Below are positions 6,823 to 14,626 of a stretch of 15,835 nt of DNA, piece by piece. The translations under genes and the position numbers were made by a program. Numbering within the stretch: position 1 is the first letter of the stretch; each line of letters starts with the position of its first letter. The DNA is taken from NCBI GenBank assembly GCA_018676275.1, contig JABHFC010000217.1, forward strand, positions 1 through 15,835, in the 5' to 3' direction. The notes beneath the pieces are model-generated. The model did no database searches. It was not told the DNA's origin and saw only the letters and a list, made by a program, of their open reading frames with translations. This DNA is from Gammaproteobacteria bacterium. Lineage in GTDB: Bacteria > Pseudomonadota > Gammaproteobacteria > Eutrophobiales > Eutrophobiaceae.

Positions 6823-7722
6823 ATGTCAGAGCCTCAAAATCAGGATGTCCGTATTTCAGCTGGAGAACAGCTTAAGCACCTGCGCGAGCAGAAAAATTTT
6901 TCCGTACAGGACATTGCTTCACGCCTAAACCTTGAAGCACGTATTATTGAAGCTATTGAACAAAATGATTTTGAAAAACTTTCTGCCGCTACCTATGCGC
7001 GGGGCTATTTACGTAGTTACGCTAAAATATTGGGCGCTGATCCCGATACCATTATTTCATCCTATAACGACTCTGCTCCGGAACCACCGGAGATTATTCC
7101 CGAAGTAAAGCACGCCACCCAAACCAACAGTAGTGATAAACCAGTTAAAGCTTTTACTTATCTCATCACGCTGACCCTGGTAATACTGCTTGTCGCATGG
7201 TGGCAAAGTAACTTTATTGTCGACAACATGAACAACCTGCTTGTTAAGCAGGACACTGTAGATGAAGCTGAAAATACTTATGCTCTGTCTTATCCCATTC
7301 AGATTGTTGAGCATCCCACATCGCCATTTTATCGTGATGTTGAAGCTCAGGAAGTTAACTCAGCTGAAACTGCGCCTGATCTTGAAACAGAGAACGACTT
7401 AAATGAAAGTCCGACTACTGTCGAAGATGAAAATGCAGAGGAGGATTCATATCCAATAAATGTAACTTCTGACAATGTTGGTCCAGATGCCCTGGTTCTT
7501 CGTCTGAGCAATGACTCCTGGATAGAAGTATTTGATGCTCTGGATAACAAAGTCTATGTCAATCTTGCCCGCGAAGGACAAATATTATCTTTGCGAGGCT
7601 CAGCTCCATTTGACCTTGTTATCGGCGCAGCCGATGGCGTTAGTGTTGAGTTTAATGGTGAGAAATTCGATACCGCACCTTTTACGGATGCTGGCATTGC
7701 CCGGTTTACACTTGACCAATAG
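6823..7722 (+). CDS. rodZ: RodZ, cytoskeletal cell-shape protein
   Basis: RodZ links MreB to the cell-elongation machinery. The 299-residue protein has an N-terminal helix-turn-helix of the Xre type at about 12-72 (LKHLREQKNFSVQDIASRL, then ATYARGYLRSYAKIL), one membrane segment at about 109-127 (KAFTYLITLTLVILLVAWW), an acidic low-complexity linker at about 145-215 and a periplasmic beta domain at about 222-299 (DUF4115, with LSNDSWIEVFDALDNKVYV and APFDLVIGAADGVSVEFNG). The order cytosolic HTH, membrane span, periplasmic domain is diagnostic. The start two bases after the pilW stop has only a weak ribosome binding site, so coupling is likely. Unlike the usual gammaproteobacterial order, ispG does not follow; hisS does. 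Confidence 0.95.
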   Translation: MSEPQNQDVRISAGEQLKHLREQKNFSVQDIASRLNLEARIIEAIEQNDFEKLSAATYARGYLRSYAKILGADPDTIISSYNDSAPEPPEIIPEVKHATQTNSSDKPVKAFTYLITLTLVILLVAWWQSNFIVDNMNNLLVKQDTVDEAENTYALSYPIQIVEHPTSPFYRDVEAQEVNSAETAPDLETENDLNESPTTVEDENAEEDSYPINVTSDNVGPDALVLRLSNDSWIEVFDALDNKVYVNLAREGQILSLRGSAPFDLVIGAADGVSVEFNGEKFDTAPFTDAGIARFTLDQ

Positions 7723-7772
7723 ATAACACTTACAATTCCCATTCATCTGTTGCGCTGTAAGGCCAACAAACC

Positions 7773-7781
7773 TGCTAAAAT
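7773..7781 (+). promoter_or_regulatory. Possible extended -10 promoter of hisS
   Basis: The nonamer TGCTAAAAT fits an extended -10 element (TGn followed by TAAAAT). The only fair -35 candidate (TTGCGC, 7750-7755) is 20 bases away, which is too far for a standard promoter, but extended -10 promoters can do with a poor -35. Transcription would start near 7788, about 22 bases before the TTG start of hisS. It is placed in the 87-base gap after rodZ. Confidence 0.35.
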
Positions 7782-7809
7782 CACCCGCTTTAACCCCATG
7801 GAGACGAGC

Positions 7810-9084
7810 TTGACGGAAAAGATACAATCCGTAAAAGGGATGCACGACATCCTCAATGACAGTACTGGCGACTGGCAATACCTCGAAAAAACTATTCAGA
7901 CGGTACTCAGTCGTTACGGCTATGAAGAAATTCGCACCCCCCTGGTTGAGAAGACTGAATTGTTTGAGCGCTCAATCGGCGAGGCCACGGATATCGTGTC
8001 GAAAGAGATGTATACCTTTCCCGACAGGAACGACCAGCGACTTACATTACGTCCGGAAGGTACTGCTAGTAGTGTGCGCTCACTTATGCAGCATGGCTTA
8101 TATCAAAACAACCCTCTTCGGCTCTGGTACTGTGGCCCGATGTTTAGATATGAACGACCACAGAAAGGCAGAACGCGTCAATTTCATCAAATAGGGGCCG
8201 AAGTATACGGCCTGAATGGACCTGATATTGATGCTGAGCTTATCGCAATGAGCGCTCGTTTCTGGAAAGAACTAGGCATAACTGGCCTTCAGCTTCAGCT
8301 CAATACATTGGGTACAAATGCCGCTCGCCAAGTTTACCGGGAAGTACTGGTTGAATATTTAGGTGACAATGAAGCCGATCTCGACGAAGACAGTCGGGTG
8401 CGACTGCTTAAAAACCCTTTGCGTATCCTGGATAGCAAAAACCCGGAAATGCAGGCGCTCATCAATGATGCACCAAGTATGGCTGATTATATGGACGAGG
8501 AGTCTATCGATCATTTTGATGGCTTGAAGCAACTGCTCGATGAAATAAATATTGCTTACACAGTTAATCCAAGACTGGTACGCGGGCTGGATTATTACAG
8601 CAAAACGGTTTTCGAATGGCTTACTGACCAGTTGGGCGCCCAGGCAACAGTGTGTGCTGGCGGACGTTACGACGGTCTTATCGAACATTTTGGCGGCAAG
8701 GCAATAGCAGGAATTGGCTTTGCCATGGGGCTGGAACGTCTGGTGGAATTGATGGGTAGTAGTGAAGGACGTAAGAATCAACAGAAACCTCATGTTTACC
8801 TAATCATCGCCGGTGAAGAGACCGTAACAACAGGTTTCAAGCTCGCGGAGCAACTCAAAAACGAGTTGAAGGAATTGAAACTGCTGATGCATTGTGGAGG
8901 CGGTAGTTTCAAAAGCCAGTTTAAAAAGGCTGATAAATCAGGCGCTCAGCTTGCGCTGATCCTGGGAGAAGATGAATTACAAAAACAGACTATTAGTTTG
9001 AAACCTCTACGGAAAGAAGGTGATCAGACTGAGGTTAGCTGGGAGAAGCTGGCTGAAGTGTTAAGGACGGAATTAGAGCTCTAA
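7810..9084 (+). CDS. hisS: Histidyl-tRNA synthetase
   Basis: HisS charges tRNA-His with histidine in the cytosol. I choose a TTG start at 7810: it gives 424 residues, equal to E. coli HisS, the N-terminus MTEKIQSVKGMHDI lines up with the family, and GGAG lies 6 bases upstream. The ATG at 7798 and the open frame back to 7750 lack a binding site and add residues not found in the family. Class II motifs are present: motif 2 GPMFRYERPQKGRTRQFHQ at 109-127, the histidine-binding RGLDYYSKTVFEW at 258-270 and CAGGRYDGL at 282-290, and motif 3 GIGFAMGLER at 301-310. The C-terminal anticodon domain follows (HCGGGSFKSQFKKADKSGA). Nothing looks damaged. It may have its own promoter just upstream. Confidence 0.97.
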   Translation: MTEKIQSVKGMHDILNDSTGDWQYLEKTIQTVLSRYGYEEIRTPLVEKTELFERSIGEATDIVSKEMYTFPDRNDQRLTLRPEGTASSVRSLMQHGLYQNNPLRLWYCGPMFRYERPQKGRTRQFHQIGAEVYGLNGPDIDAELIAMSARFWKELGITGLQLQLNTLGTNAARQVYREVLVEYLGDNEADLDEDSRVRLLKNPLRILDSKNPEMQALINDAPSMADYMDEESIDHFDGLKQLLDEINIAYTVNPRLVRGLDYYSKTVFEWLTDQLGAQATVCAGGRYDGLIEHFGGKAIAGIGFAMGLERLVELMGSSEGRKNQQKPHVYLIIAGEETVTTGFKLAEQLKNELKELKLLMHCGGGSFKSQFKKADKSGAQLALILGEDELQKQTISLKPLRKEGDQTEVSWEKLAEVLRTELEL

Positions 9085-9154
9085 CTGGAAAGGCTAGTTC
9101 GAAGGAGGCCTGTTTATTCGCGTTCATCAGCTTCTATTTCCTGATTAAAATGCA

Positions 9155-9182
9155 TCGACTGTGCCTCTGGCGGCGGTATAAT
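9155..9182 (+). promoter_or_regulatory. Likely promoter of yfgM-bamB-der
   Basis: TATAAT (9177-9182) lies 16 bases after TCGACT (9155-9160), which matches four of six consensus -35 bases. The bases after the -10 are GCGCGA, the same GC-rich discriminator as in the ndk promoter of this window. Transcription near 9189 would give a leader of about 120 bases. The 227-base gap between hisS and yfgM has no open frame with a good start and no clear terminator. Confidence 0.5.
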
Positions 9183-9196
9183 GCGCGATTTGTTTT

Positions 9197-9264
9197 CTAA
9201 CGACTCAAAAATATGGTCGCAGTTAGCAAAATCGATAACTAACCGAATTGAATACTATTTTTGC
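9197..9264 (+). promoter_or_regulatory. yfgM leader with alternative hairpins
   Basis: GTTAG at 9222-9226 can pair either with CTAAC at 9197-9201 (extended by GAC/GTC and a three-base bulge) or with CTAAC at 9239-9243, but not both. A third pairing, GCAAAA (9226-9231) with TTTTGC (9259-9264), encloses the second option. The ribosome binding site AGGAG (9301-9305) lies about 37 bases downstream. This layout resembles a switching leader, but the stems are short and no known riboswitch family is recognised. Confidence 0.25.
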
Positions 9265-9311
9265 GAAAAATGACGGCAAAAGTAACAACACTACTAATTT
9301 AGGAGATTTTT

Positions 9312-9956
9312 TTGGACATTTACCAAACAGAAGACGAACAGGTTGAAGCCCTGAAAAAATGGTGGGAAGAAAATGGCAAGTCAGCAATTTTTGGCGTTGT
9401 GCTCGGGCTAATGGCAATTTTTGGCTGGCGTGAGTGGAAAGACTATGAAGCCCAGCAAGCAGCCTCCGCCTCACAACTGTATCAGGAGATGATTATTGCC
9501 ACCCGTGATCAAAAAGCGGATAAAGCGGGCGAGAAAGCAAAGGAAATTGTCGCTGAGTATGAATCAACCGCCTATGCAGTTTTTGCCAAACTCGGTCTGG
9601 CTAAAAATGCTGTTGCTAATGGTGAGCTGGATAAAGCCAGAGAGAACCTGCAGTGGGCACTGGACAACACCAGGCAGGACAGTCTTCGTCATGTTATTAC
9701 TTTGCGAATTGCCGATGTCCTGATTGCACAGAACAAACTCAGCGAAGCAAACACCCTGTTAGGCAACAATACCAACCGGGGTGAATTTAGTGCCAGTTAC
9801 CTGCAAATGGAAGGTGATGTACAAAGACTGGAGGGAAATGTCGATGCAGCAGTTGAAGCCTACCAAAAAGCCGTCAGTATTGCGCAGGAGTCAGGTCTGG
9901 ATACTTCTATTCTAGACATGAAACTGGATGATCTGGGGCGCAGCAAAGAATTATGA
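9312..9956 (+). CDS. yfgM: YfgM, periplasmic TPR protein anchored in the inner membrane
   Basis: The 214-residue protein has a short cytosolic N-terminus (MDIYQTEDEQVEALKKWWEE), one membrane segment at about 24-39 (SAIFGVVLGLMAIFGW) and a helical TPR-like periplasmic part, as in E. coli YfgM (206 residues). YfgM associates with the SecYEG translocon and the chaperone PpiD. The start is a TTG, supported by AGGAG at 9301-9305 with 6-base spacing and by the match of the first residues to the family (MEIYENENDQVEA in E. coli). The stop overlaps the bamB start (ATGA at 9953-9956). Co-transcription with bamB fits a shared job in envelope protein traffic. Confidence 0.94.
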   Translation: MDIYQTEDEQVEALKKWWEENGKSAIFGVVLGLMAIFGWREWKDYEAQQAASASQLYQEMIIATRDQKADKAGEKAKEIVAEYESTAYAVFAKLGLAKNAVANGELDKARENLQWALDNTRQDSLRHVITLRIADVLIAQNKLSEANTLLGNNTNRGEFSASYLQMEGDVQRLEGNVDAAVEAYQKAVSIAQESGLDTSILDMKLDDLGRSKEL

Positions 9957-11119
9957 TTAAGCGTTTTGGATTATTGTTATGCCTCGCTTGCCTGAGTGCC
10001 TGTGGTGTCACGGAGTCGGTTACAGAGTATTTAAAAGGAGACAGTGACAATGCTGAACCGCCTGCGGAATTAATCGAATTCAGACAACGCCTCAACGTCG
10101 TTGAACTCTGGTCGGAGAATATCGGTAGTGGCACCGATAAACAGTATCTGAAGCTCGCCCCAGTAGTCGCCAACCAGCGTTTGTATGTAGCTGATGCCGA
10201 TGGTCGTATTCAGGCCAGGGACGCAACAAATGGCAATCAAATATGGTCGATTGATACTGACACCCGTATCACCGGTGGCCCGGGCTTTGGCGAAAATACA
10301 ATTTTGATTGGAACCGGAGAAGGTGAAACCATTACCTATTCTGCTGATGATGGTGAAGAGATGTGGCGTACAACAGTTTCCAGTGAAATTCTATCACCGC
10401 CACAGAAAGCATTAAACACTGTTATCGTACGTACCGGTGATGGAAAAGTATTTGGTTTAAGTGGTAATTCAGGCAAGCGCCTGTGGATCTATGACCGCAC
10501 GGTACCTTCTCTTACTTTGCGTGGTACAAGCAACCCGATCATCAGTGGTGATTTGGTCATTGCTGGCTTTGACGGTGGCAAAATGGCCGCTCTGGATGTG
10601 CGTACAGGTAAATTAGCATGGGAAGCCTCGGTAGCTGTTGCCAGAGGTAGTACTGATGTGGAACGTATGGTCGATATAGATTCAACACCACTGATAGTGG
10701 ACGGAGTTATCTACATCGCGACTTTTCAGGGACATCTATCCGCAATGCAACTTGAAACCGGTCGCGTACTCTGGGACAGGGATATTTCTTCCTACGCGGG
10801 TTTTGGAGTAGACCAACAGAATATATACGTCACCGATGACAAGGGTCACATTTGGGCCTTTGACCGATTCACCAGTACTGAAGCCTGGAAACAGGAAAAA
10901 TTGCATATGCGATCCATTACCGCACCTGCCAGTATCGGCGATTTCATAGTTGTGGGTGATTACGAAGGTTATCTTCACTGGATGTCGAAAGCTTCAGGAA
11001 AGTTCGTCGCCAGAACCGAACTTTGCGGTAAACGTATTATTACACCACCATTGGTCGTCGGCAAAATACTATACGGCTATTGTAGTGACGGATCTCTGAC
11101 CGCTTACAGCTATCGTTGA
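9953..11119 (+). CDS. bamB: BamB, outer-membrane assembly lipoprotein
   Basis: BamB is a lipoprotein of the BAM complex that inserts beta-barrel proteins into the outer membrane. The 388-residue protein has a lipoprotein signal (MIKRFGLLLCLACLSAC, acylated Cys17) and then an eight-bladed beta-propeller built of PQQ-like repeats. Several blades are visible as repeated G-x-x-x-W units: ATNGNQIWSID, SGNSGKRLWIYD, DVRTGKLAWEAS, QLETGRVLWDRD, and FTSTEAWKQ. Length is close to E. coli BamB (392). It is coupled to yfgM by a four-base overlap and followed by der after 21 bases, the standard order. The binding region for BamA (LTLRGTSNPII, about 182-192) is the expected conserved loop, as in E. coli. 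Confidence 0.95.
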   Translation: MIKRFGLLLCLACLSACGVTESVTEYLKGDSDNAEPPAELIEFRQRLNVVELWSENIGSGTDKQYLKLAPVVANQRLYVADADGRIQARDATNGNQIWSIDTDTRITGGPGFGENTILIGTGEGETITYSADDGEEMWRTTVSSEILSPPQKALNTVIVRTGDGKVFGLSGNSGKRLWIYDRTVPSLTLRGTSNPIISGDLVIAGFDGGKMAALDVRTGKLAWEASVAVARGSTDVERMVDIDSTPLIVDGVIYIATFQGHLSAMQLETGRVLWDRDISSYAGFGVDQQNIYVTDDKGHIWAFDRFTSTEAWKQEKLHMRSITAPASIGDFIVVGDYEGYLHWMSKASGKFVARTELCGKRIITPPLVVGKILYGYCSDGSLTAYSYR

Positions 11120-11140
11120 TCAAAAATATTCTGAATTCCC

Positions 11141-12541
11141 ATGTCTACAATAATTGCCATCGTTGGGCGCCCCAATGTAGGCAAATCAACTCTATTCAAT
11201 CGCATCACCCATAGTCGCAACGCTCTCGTTGCAGATCGTCCAGGTGTTACGCGTGATCGTCAATATGGTTATGGGCACCATGGCGACCGAACTTTTGTTT
11301 TAATTGATACAGGCGGTCTGGAACAGCAAGTCAATAAGGAAATGAATATATCCGCCCGTGTCTCTGAACAGTCAATGCGAGCAATTGAAGAAGCCGACGC
11401 TGTGCTTTGGATGGTTGACGGTCGCAGTGGTCTAACCACCGCAGACGAGGTGTTGGCAGAACAATTACGACCGCTCAGTTCGAACCTGTTTCTGGTTGTA
11501 AACAAGACCGAAGGCCTGGACATTGCCGTAGTTTGTTCTGAATTTCATTCTCTGGGCGTAGGTCAACCACTGGCCATATCTGCAGGACGTGGTGATGGTG
11601 TAGACGCTCTTGTTGGTGAAGTACTGGAGCAATTGCCAGCACCTGAATCAGAAACAATTTTGCAGGAAGATGGACTTCGGGTAGGAATAATTGGTCGTCC
11701 CAATGTCGGTAAATCCACACTGGTTAACCGTATGTTGGGGGAAGACAGAATGTTAACTTTTGATCAACCAGGCACTACACGAGATAGTGTCGCCGTTCCA
11801 TTTGAACGTCGTGACAAACATTATGTGCTTATTGATACAGCTGGCGTCAGACGACGAGCTCGTATTACCGATGTCGTGGAAAAATACAGCGTCATCAAAA
11901 CTCTGAAAGCTGTAGATATGGCACAGATTGTAGTAATGGTAATTGATGCCCATGATGTAGTAAGCGATCAGGACTTAAATTTGCTGGGTATTGCTGTAGA
12001 CAGTGGTAAATCTCTAATAGTTGCTGTCAACAAATGGGACGGAATAGACGATGATCAAAAAAATATCATACGAAGCCAACTGGATCGCAAACTCGACTTC
12101 GTCGATTATGCCTGTGTTCATTTTATTTCTGCTCTACATGGCACTGGCGTAGGAAACCTGTTCGATTTGATTGACAAAATTGGGAAATCACAGGCATCGC
12201 AACTTAAATCTTCGATGGTAACCGAACTATTACATGCCCTGGTTGAAGCACATCCACCACCACTGGTGCGAGGTCGTCGGATTAAACTACGTTATGCCCA
12301 TATTGGCGGACATAACCCTTTGCGAATTATTGTCCACGGTAACCAGACAGAGCACGTACCAAATAATTACCGGCGTTATCTTTCAAATAAAATACGTCAA
12401 CGCTTAAAGCTGATCGGTACACCAGTGATGATCGAGTTCAAGCACGGTGACAACCCTTTTAAAGGCAGGGTTAACGTATTGAACAAACGTCAGATAGAGA
12501 AACGCAGACGACTTATGAAGCACGTCAAAAGCAAAAAATAA
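11141..12541 (+). CDS. der: Der (EngA), double-domain GTPase for 50S ribosome assembly
   Basis: Der has two G domains in tandem and a C-terminal KH-like domain and acts in 50S subunit maturation. G domain 1: GRPNVGKST at 9-17, DRPGVTRDR at 32-40, DTGG at 56-59, NKTEG at 121-125. G domain 2: GRPNVGKST at 185-193, PGTTRDS at 210-216, DTAG at 232-235, NKWDG at 297-301. The KH-like part has PPLVRGRRIKLRYAHIGG and ends in the basic KRRRLMKHVKSKK. The linker between the G domains (about residues 166-179) is short compared with the long acidic linker of E. coli Der. The G4 motif of domain 1 has Glu instead of Asp. There is no good ribosome binding site before the ATG. The stop lies at the edge of a terminator. 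Confidence 0.97.
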   Translation: MSTIIAIVGRPNVGKSTLFNRITHSRNALVADRPGVTRDRQYGYGHHGDRTFVLIDTGGLEQQVNKEMNISARVSEQSMRAIEEADAVLWMVDGRSGLTTADEVLAEQLRPLSSNLFLVVNKTEGLDIAVVCSEFHSLGVGQPLAISAGRGDGVDALVGEVLEQLPAPESETILQEDGLRVGIIGRPNVGKSTLVNRMLGEDRMLTFDQPGTTRDSVAVPFERRDKHYVLIDTAGVRRRARITDVVEKYSVIKTLKAVDMAQIVVMVIDAHDVVSDQDLNLLGIAVDSGKSLIVAVNKWDGIDDDQKNIIRSQLDRKLDFVDYACVHFISALHGTGVGNLFDLIDKIGKSQASQLKSSMVTELLHALVEAHPPPLVRGRRIKLRYAHIGGHNPLRIIVHGNQTEHVPNNYRRYLSNKIRQRLKLIGTPVMIEFKHGDNPFKGRVNVLNKRQIEKRRRLMKHVKSKK

Positions 12542-12564
12542 TCGGGGACAGACCCCGATTTTTT
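12541..12564. terminator. Bidirectional intrinsic terminator between der and bamC
   Basis: ATCGGGG (12541-12547) and CCCCGAT (12553-12559) form a perfect 7-base stem around the loop ACAGA, extendable by one A-T pair. On the plus strand it is followed by six T (12559-12564); on the minus strand the A-rich end of der gives ATTATTTTTTGC after the stem. It therefore can stop both der and the convergent bamC. The der stop (12539-12541) and the bamC stop (12563-12565) both touch the element. Confidence 0.88.
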
Positions 12565-13624
12565 ATAGTTTATTCAGATGACTCTGGATAATAGCCATTA
12601 TTTGTAAAGCATCATTACTGGTTGCCCACTCCCCGGCCTGATCCAGAACTATAAGTTCAGTTTTATCGCCAACCCCGGTCAGACTTAGTTGGAAAGGCAC
12701 GCCTTCAGGTGCTTCATCGCCACCCCAGAACTTTAGCTTTGATAACCAGCCTTTCTCTTTATCGCCAGTGGAATCGAAGTAAGTAATGTTATAGATACCA
12801 CTGCCCTGATCTTTGCTGGCAATGGGCAAACCTGCCCGTTGCAGAGCAATCTCGGTATGTCTCCAGGCACGTGTATATTCTTCCGGAATAGCGAGATAGT
12901 CTTTACCATCACCTGTAGTCTCTACCAGTGTCTTCTTTCTGGGACTCGTGCTCTGTTGTGCGCCACCAACGCCTGCTGTCGATGAAACAATAGCCTCTCG
13001 ATTTCCGTTAAATAACAAATTCAGATCGCCTGCCAGTTTTTTCTCGGCATCTCTACTTTTCTCCTTATCGCTCCAACTATCCGTACCATCCTGTCGTGTT
13101 GCCAATACCTGTCTTTGATTGGAAACAAACAAAACAGTAAGACCTGGATCGGCACCGGGTTCGGAAAAGATTTTAAATTTATCGCGATAAGAAAAACCAT
13201 CTTCAACATAAGCTTCCGACCAAGTCGTCTCAAGAACGCCCAACTCTGCATCGTCCAAATCCAGGCTATAACCTTGCTCAGATATAAAATTACGCAGACG
13301 CGGCCAGATATTTTCATTGTTACCTATAACTGAAATCCATTGCTCATCGGAATCGGCTGCCGCGGTTACTGGGGCTGCTTGAGAAGATGTTCCTCCACCA
13401 CTCCGACGTTTTTGATATTCAGACAGACTCGCTCCTTCATTCGGTATAGACATTGAATCATTAATCGCTTCTGCAGTGAGATCAGGAGGTACTTCCAGAT
13501 CGGGCAGACTTTCACTCTTTTTATATTCAGTTCGCTTGTCTGGCAGGATATTGTCCAGCTTGGGCACATATGAGCATGACACAGCGGTCATTATGAAAAT
13601 TAAAACAAATAGCAATCTGGTCAT
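12563..13624 (-). CDS. bamC: BamC, outer-membrane assembly lipoprotein
   Basis: The 353-residue protein has a lipoprotein signal (MTRLLFVLIFIMTAVSC, acylated Cys17), then the BamC-type N-terminal lasso with EYKKSESLPDLEVPPDLT at about 33-50, the most recognisable segment in proteobacterial BamC and the part that binds BamD. Two helix-grip domains follow: the first from about 93 (DEQWISVIGNNENIWPRLRN, then LGVLETTWSE), the second from about 240 (DGKDYLAIPEEYTRAWRHTE and SGIYNITYFDS). Between them lies a low-complexity linker. It is downstream of dapA with a 19-base gap, the same order as in E. coli (dapA-bamC), but purC does not follow; the gene ends at a terminator shared with der. The ribosome binding site is weak. 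Confidence 0.93.
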   Translation of the reverse strand: MTRLLFVLIFIMTAVSCSYVPKLDNILPDKRTEYKKSESLPDLEVPPDLTAEAINDSMSIPNEGASLSEYQKRRSGGGTSSQAAPVTAAADSDEQWISVIGNNENIWPRLRNFISEQGYSLDLDDAELGVLETTWSEAYVEDGFSYRDKFKIFSEPGADPGLTVLFVSNQRQVLATRQDGTDSWSDKEKSRDAEKKLAGDLNLLFNGNREAIVSSTAGVGGAQQSTSPRKKTLVETTGDGKDYLAIPEEYTRAWRHTEIALQRAGLPIASKDQGSGIYNITYFDSTGDKEKGWLSKLKFWGGDEAPEGVPFQLSLTGVGDKTELIVLDQAGEWATSNDALQIMAIIQSHLNKL

Positions 13625-13643
13625 AACAGGGATTCCAAATAAG

Positions 13644-14531
13644 TTATAAAACGCCAGCTTGTTGCATGGCAGCTTCTAGTTGAGATTCGTATTGTGTCGA
13701 CATCCAGGTCATCGGTAAACGTATTCCATCTTCAATCAAACCAAGACGTGATACCGCCCATTTGACCGGTATCGGATTTGCTTCTACAAACAGAGCCTGA
13801 TGCAAGCCAAGTAAACGCTTATCAATTTCTTCGGCTGCATTCCGTTCGCCTGCGATAGCCTGCACACACATTTCATGCATAGCCTTTGGTGCAACATTTG
13901 TGGTCACTGAAATAACGCCGTCGCCGCCCATTAACATAAACTCACAGGCAGTTTCATCATCGCCACTAAACAATAGAAAATCGTCAGCACAGAGTTCATG
14001 AATTTTATCAATACGCTCCAATTCGGCAGTTGCCTCTTTTACGCCAATAATATTATCTATTTCTGCCAGTCTACCTATCGTCTCTGGCAACATGTCACAT
14101 GCTGTCCTTCCCGGGACATTATATAGAATTTGTGGAATTGTCACGGCTTCTGCCACAGCTTTGTGATGCAGATACAAACCTTCCTGGGTTGGTTTATTGT
14201 AATAGGGTGTCACCAGTAAACAGGCATCTGCACCGGCCTGTTTCGCACATCGTGTCAAACTAATCGCTTCAAGTGTGGAATTTGCTCCGGTTCCGGCAAT
14301 TACCGGTACACGACCACCGACCAGCTCCACCACCTGTCGGATCACACCACAATGCTCCTCCTCCGGTAATGTTGCAGATTCACCAGTTGTCCCCATAGCA
14401 ACAATAGCATCGGTACCATTTTCCAGATGAAATTCGACCAGGCGTGCCAGAGCCTCGGGATCCAGTTCAGTATCCGGAGCGATTCCGCTTTTCATCGGTG
14501 TGACCAGCGCCACCATGCTACCCTGGAACAT
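13644..14531 (-). CDS. dapA: DapA, 4-hydroxy-tetrahydrodipicolinate synthase
   Basis: DapA condenses pyruvate with aspartate semialdehyde, the first step of the lysine/diaminopimelate branch. I choose the ATG at 14531, giving 295 residues (E. coli 292): MFQGSMVALVTPM matches the family N-terminus and AGGA lies 6 bases upstream. An ATG at 14573 in the same frame would add 14 unrelated residues. Catalytic features are GTTGESATL at 47-55, TPYYNKP with Tyr110/Tyr111, LYNVPGRT with Tyr137 and Arg142, and the Schiff-base Lys165 in GVKEAT. A few extra residues are seen after the first strand (near 14-23). The divergent neighbour is gcvR, as in E. coli, and the downstream partner is bamC. Confidence 0.97.
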   Translation of the reverse strand: MFQGSMVALVTPMKSGIAPDTELDPEALARLVEFHLENGTDAIVAMGTTGESATLPEEEHCGVIRQVVELVGGRVPVIAGTGANSTLEAISLTRCAKQAGADACLLVTPYYNKPTQEGLYLHHKAVAEAVTIPQILYNVPGRTACDMLPETIGRLAEIDNIIGVKEATAELERIDKIHELCADDFLLFSGDDETACEFMLMGGDGVISVTTNVAPKAMHEMCVQAIAGERNAAEEIDKRLLGLHQALFVEANPIPVKWAVSRLGLIEDGIRLPMTWMSTQYESQLEAAMQQAGVL

Positions 14532-14626
14532 TGATTTTCCTGTCATTTTTGGTTGGGAAACATCTGAGGACAATAGCGAAATTGGCTATCGCGCCAAACA
14601 ATAAAGTGCTTAAAAATAGGGCGCAT

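Noticed and set aside
7750..7809. Longer N-terminus for HisS
   Set aside because: The upstream TTG and ATG have no binding site and the added residues are not found in HisS; the TTG at 7810 gives the family length and has GGAG.
8359..8793. 144-residue open frame on the minus strand inside hisS
   Set aside because: It lies wholly antisense to conserved class II synthetase motifs, has biased composition and no ribosome binding site; it is a shadow of hisS.
14532..14626. Lysine riboswitch in the dapA leader
   Set aside because: The leader is about 90 bases and lacks the five-helix layout; only one short hairpin is seen.
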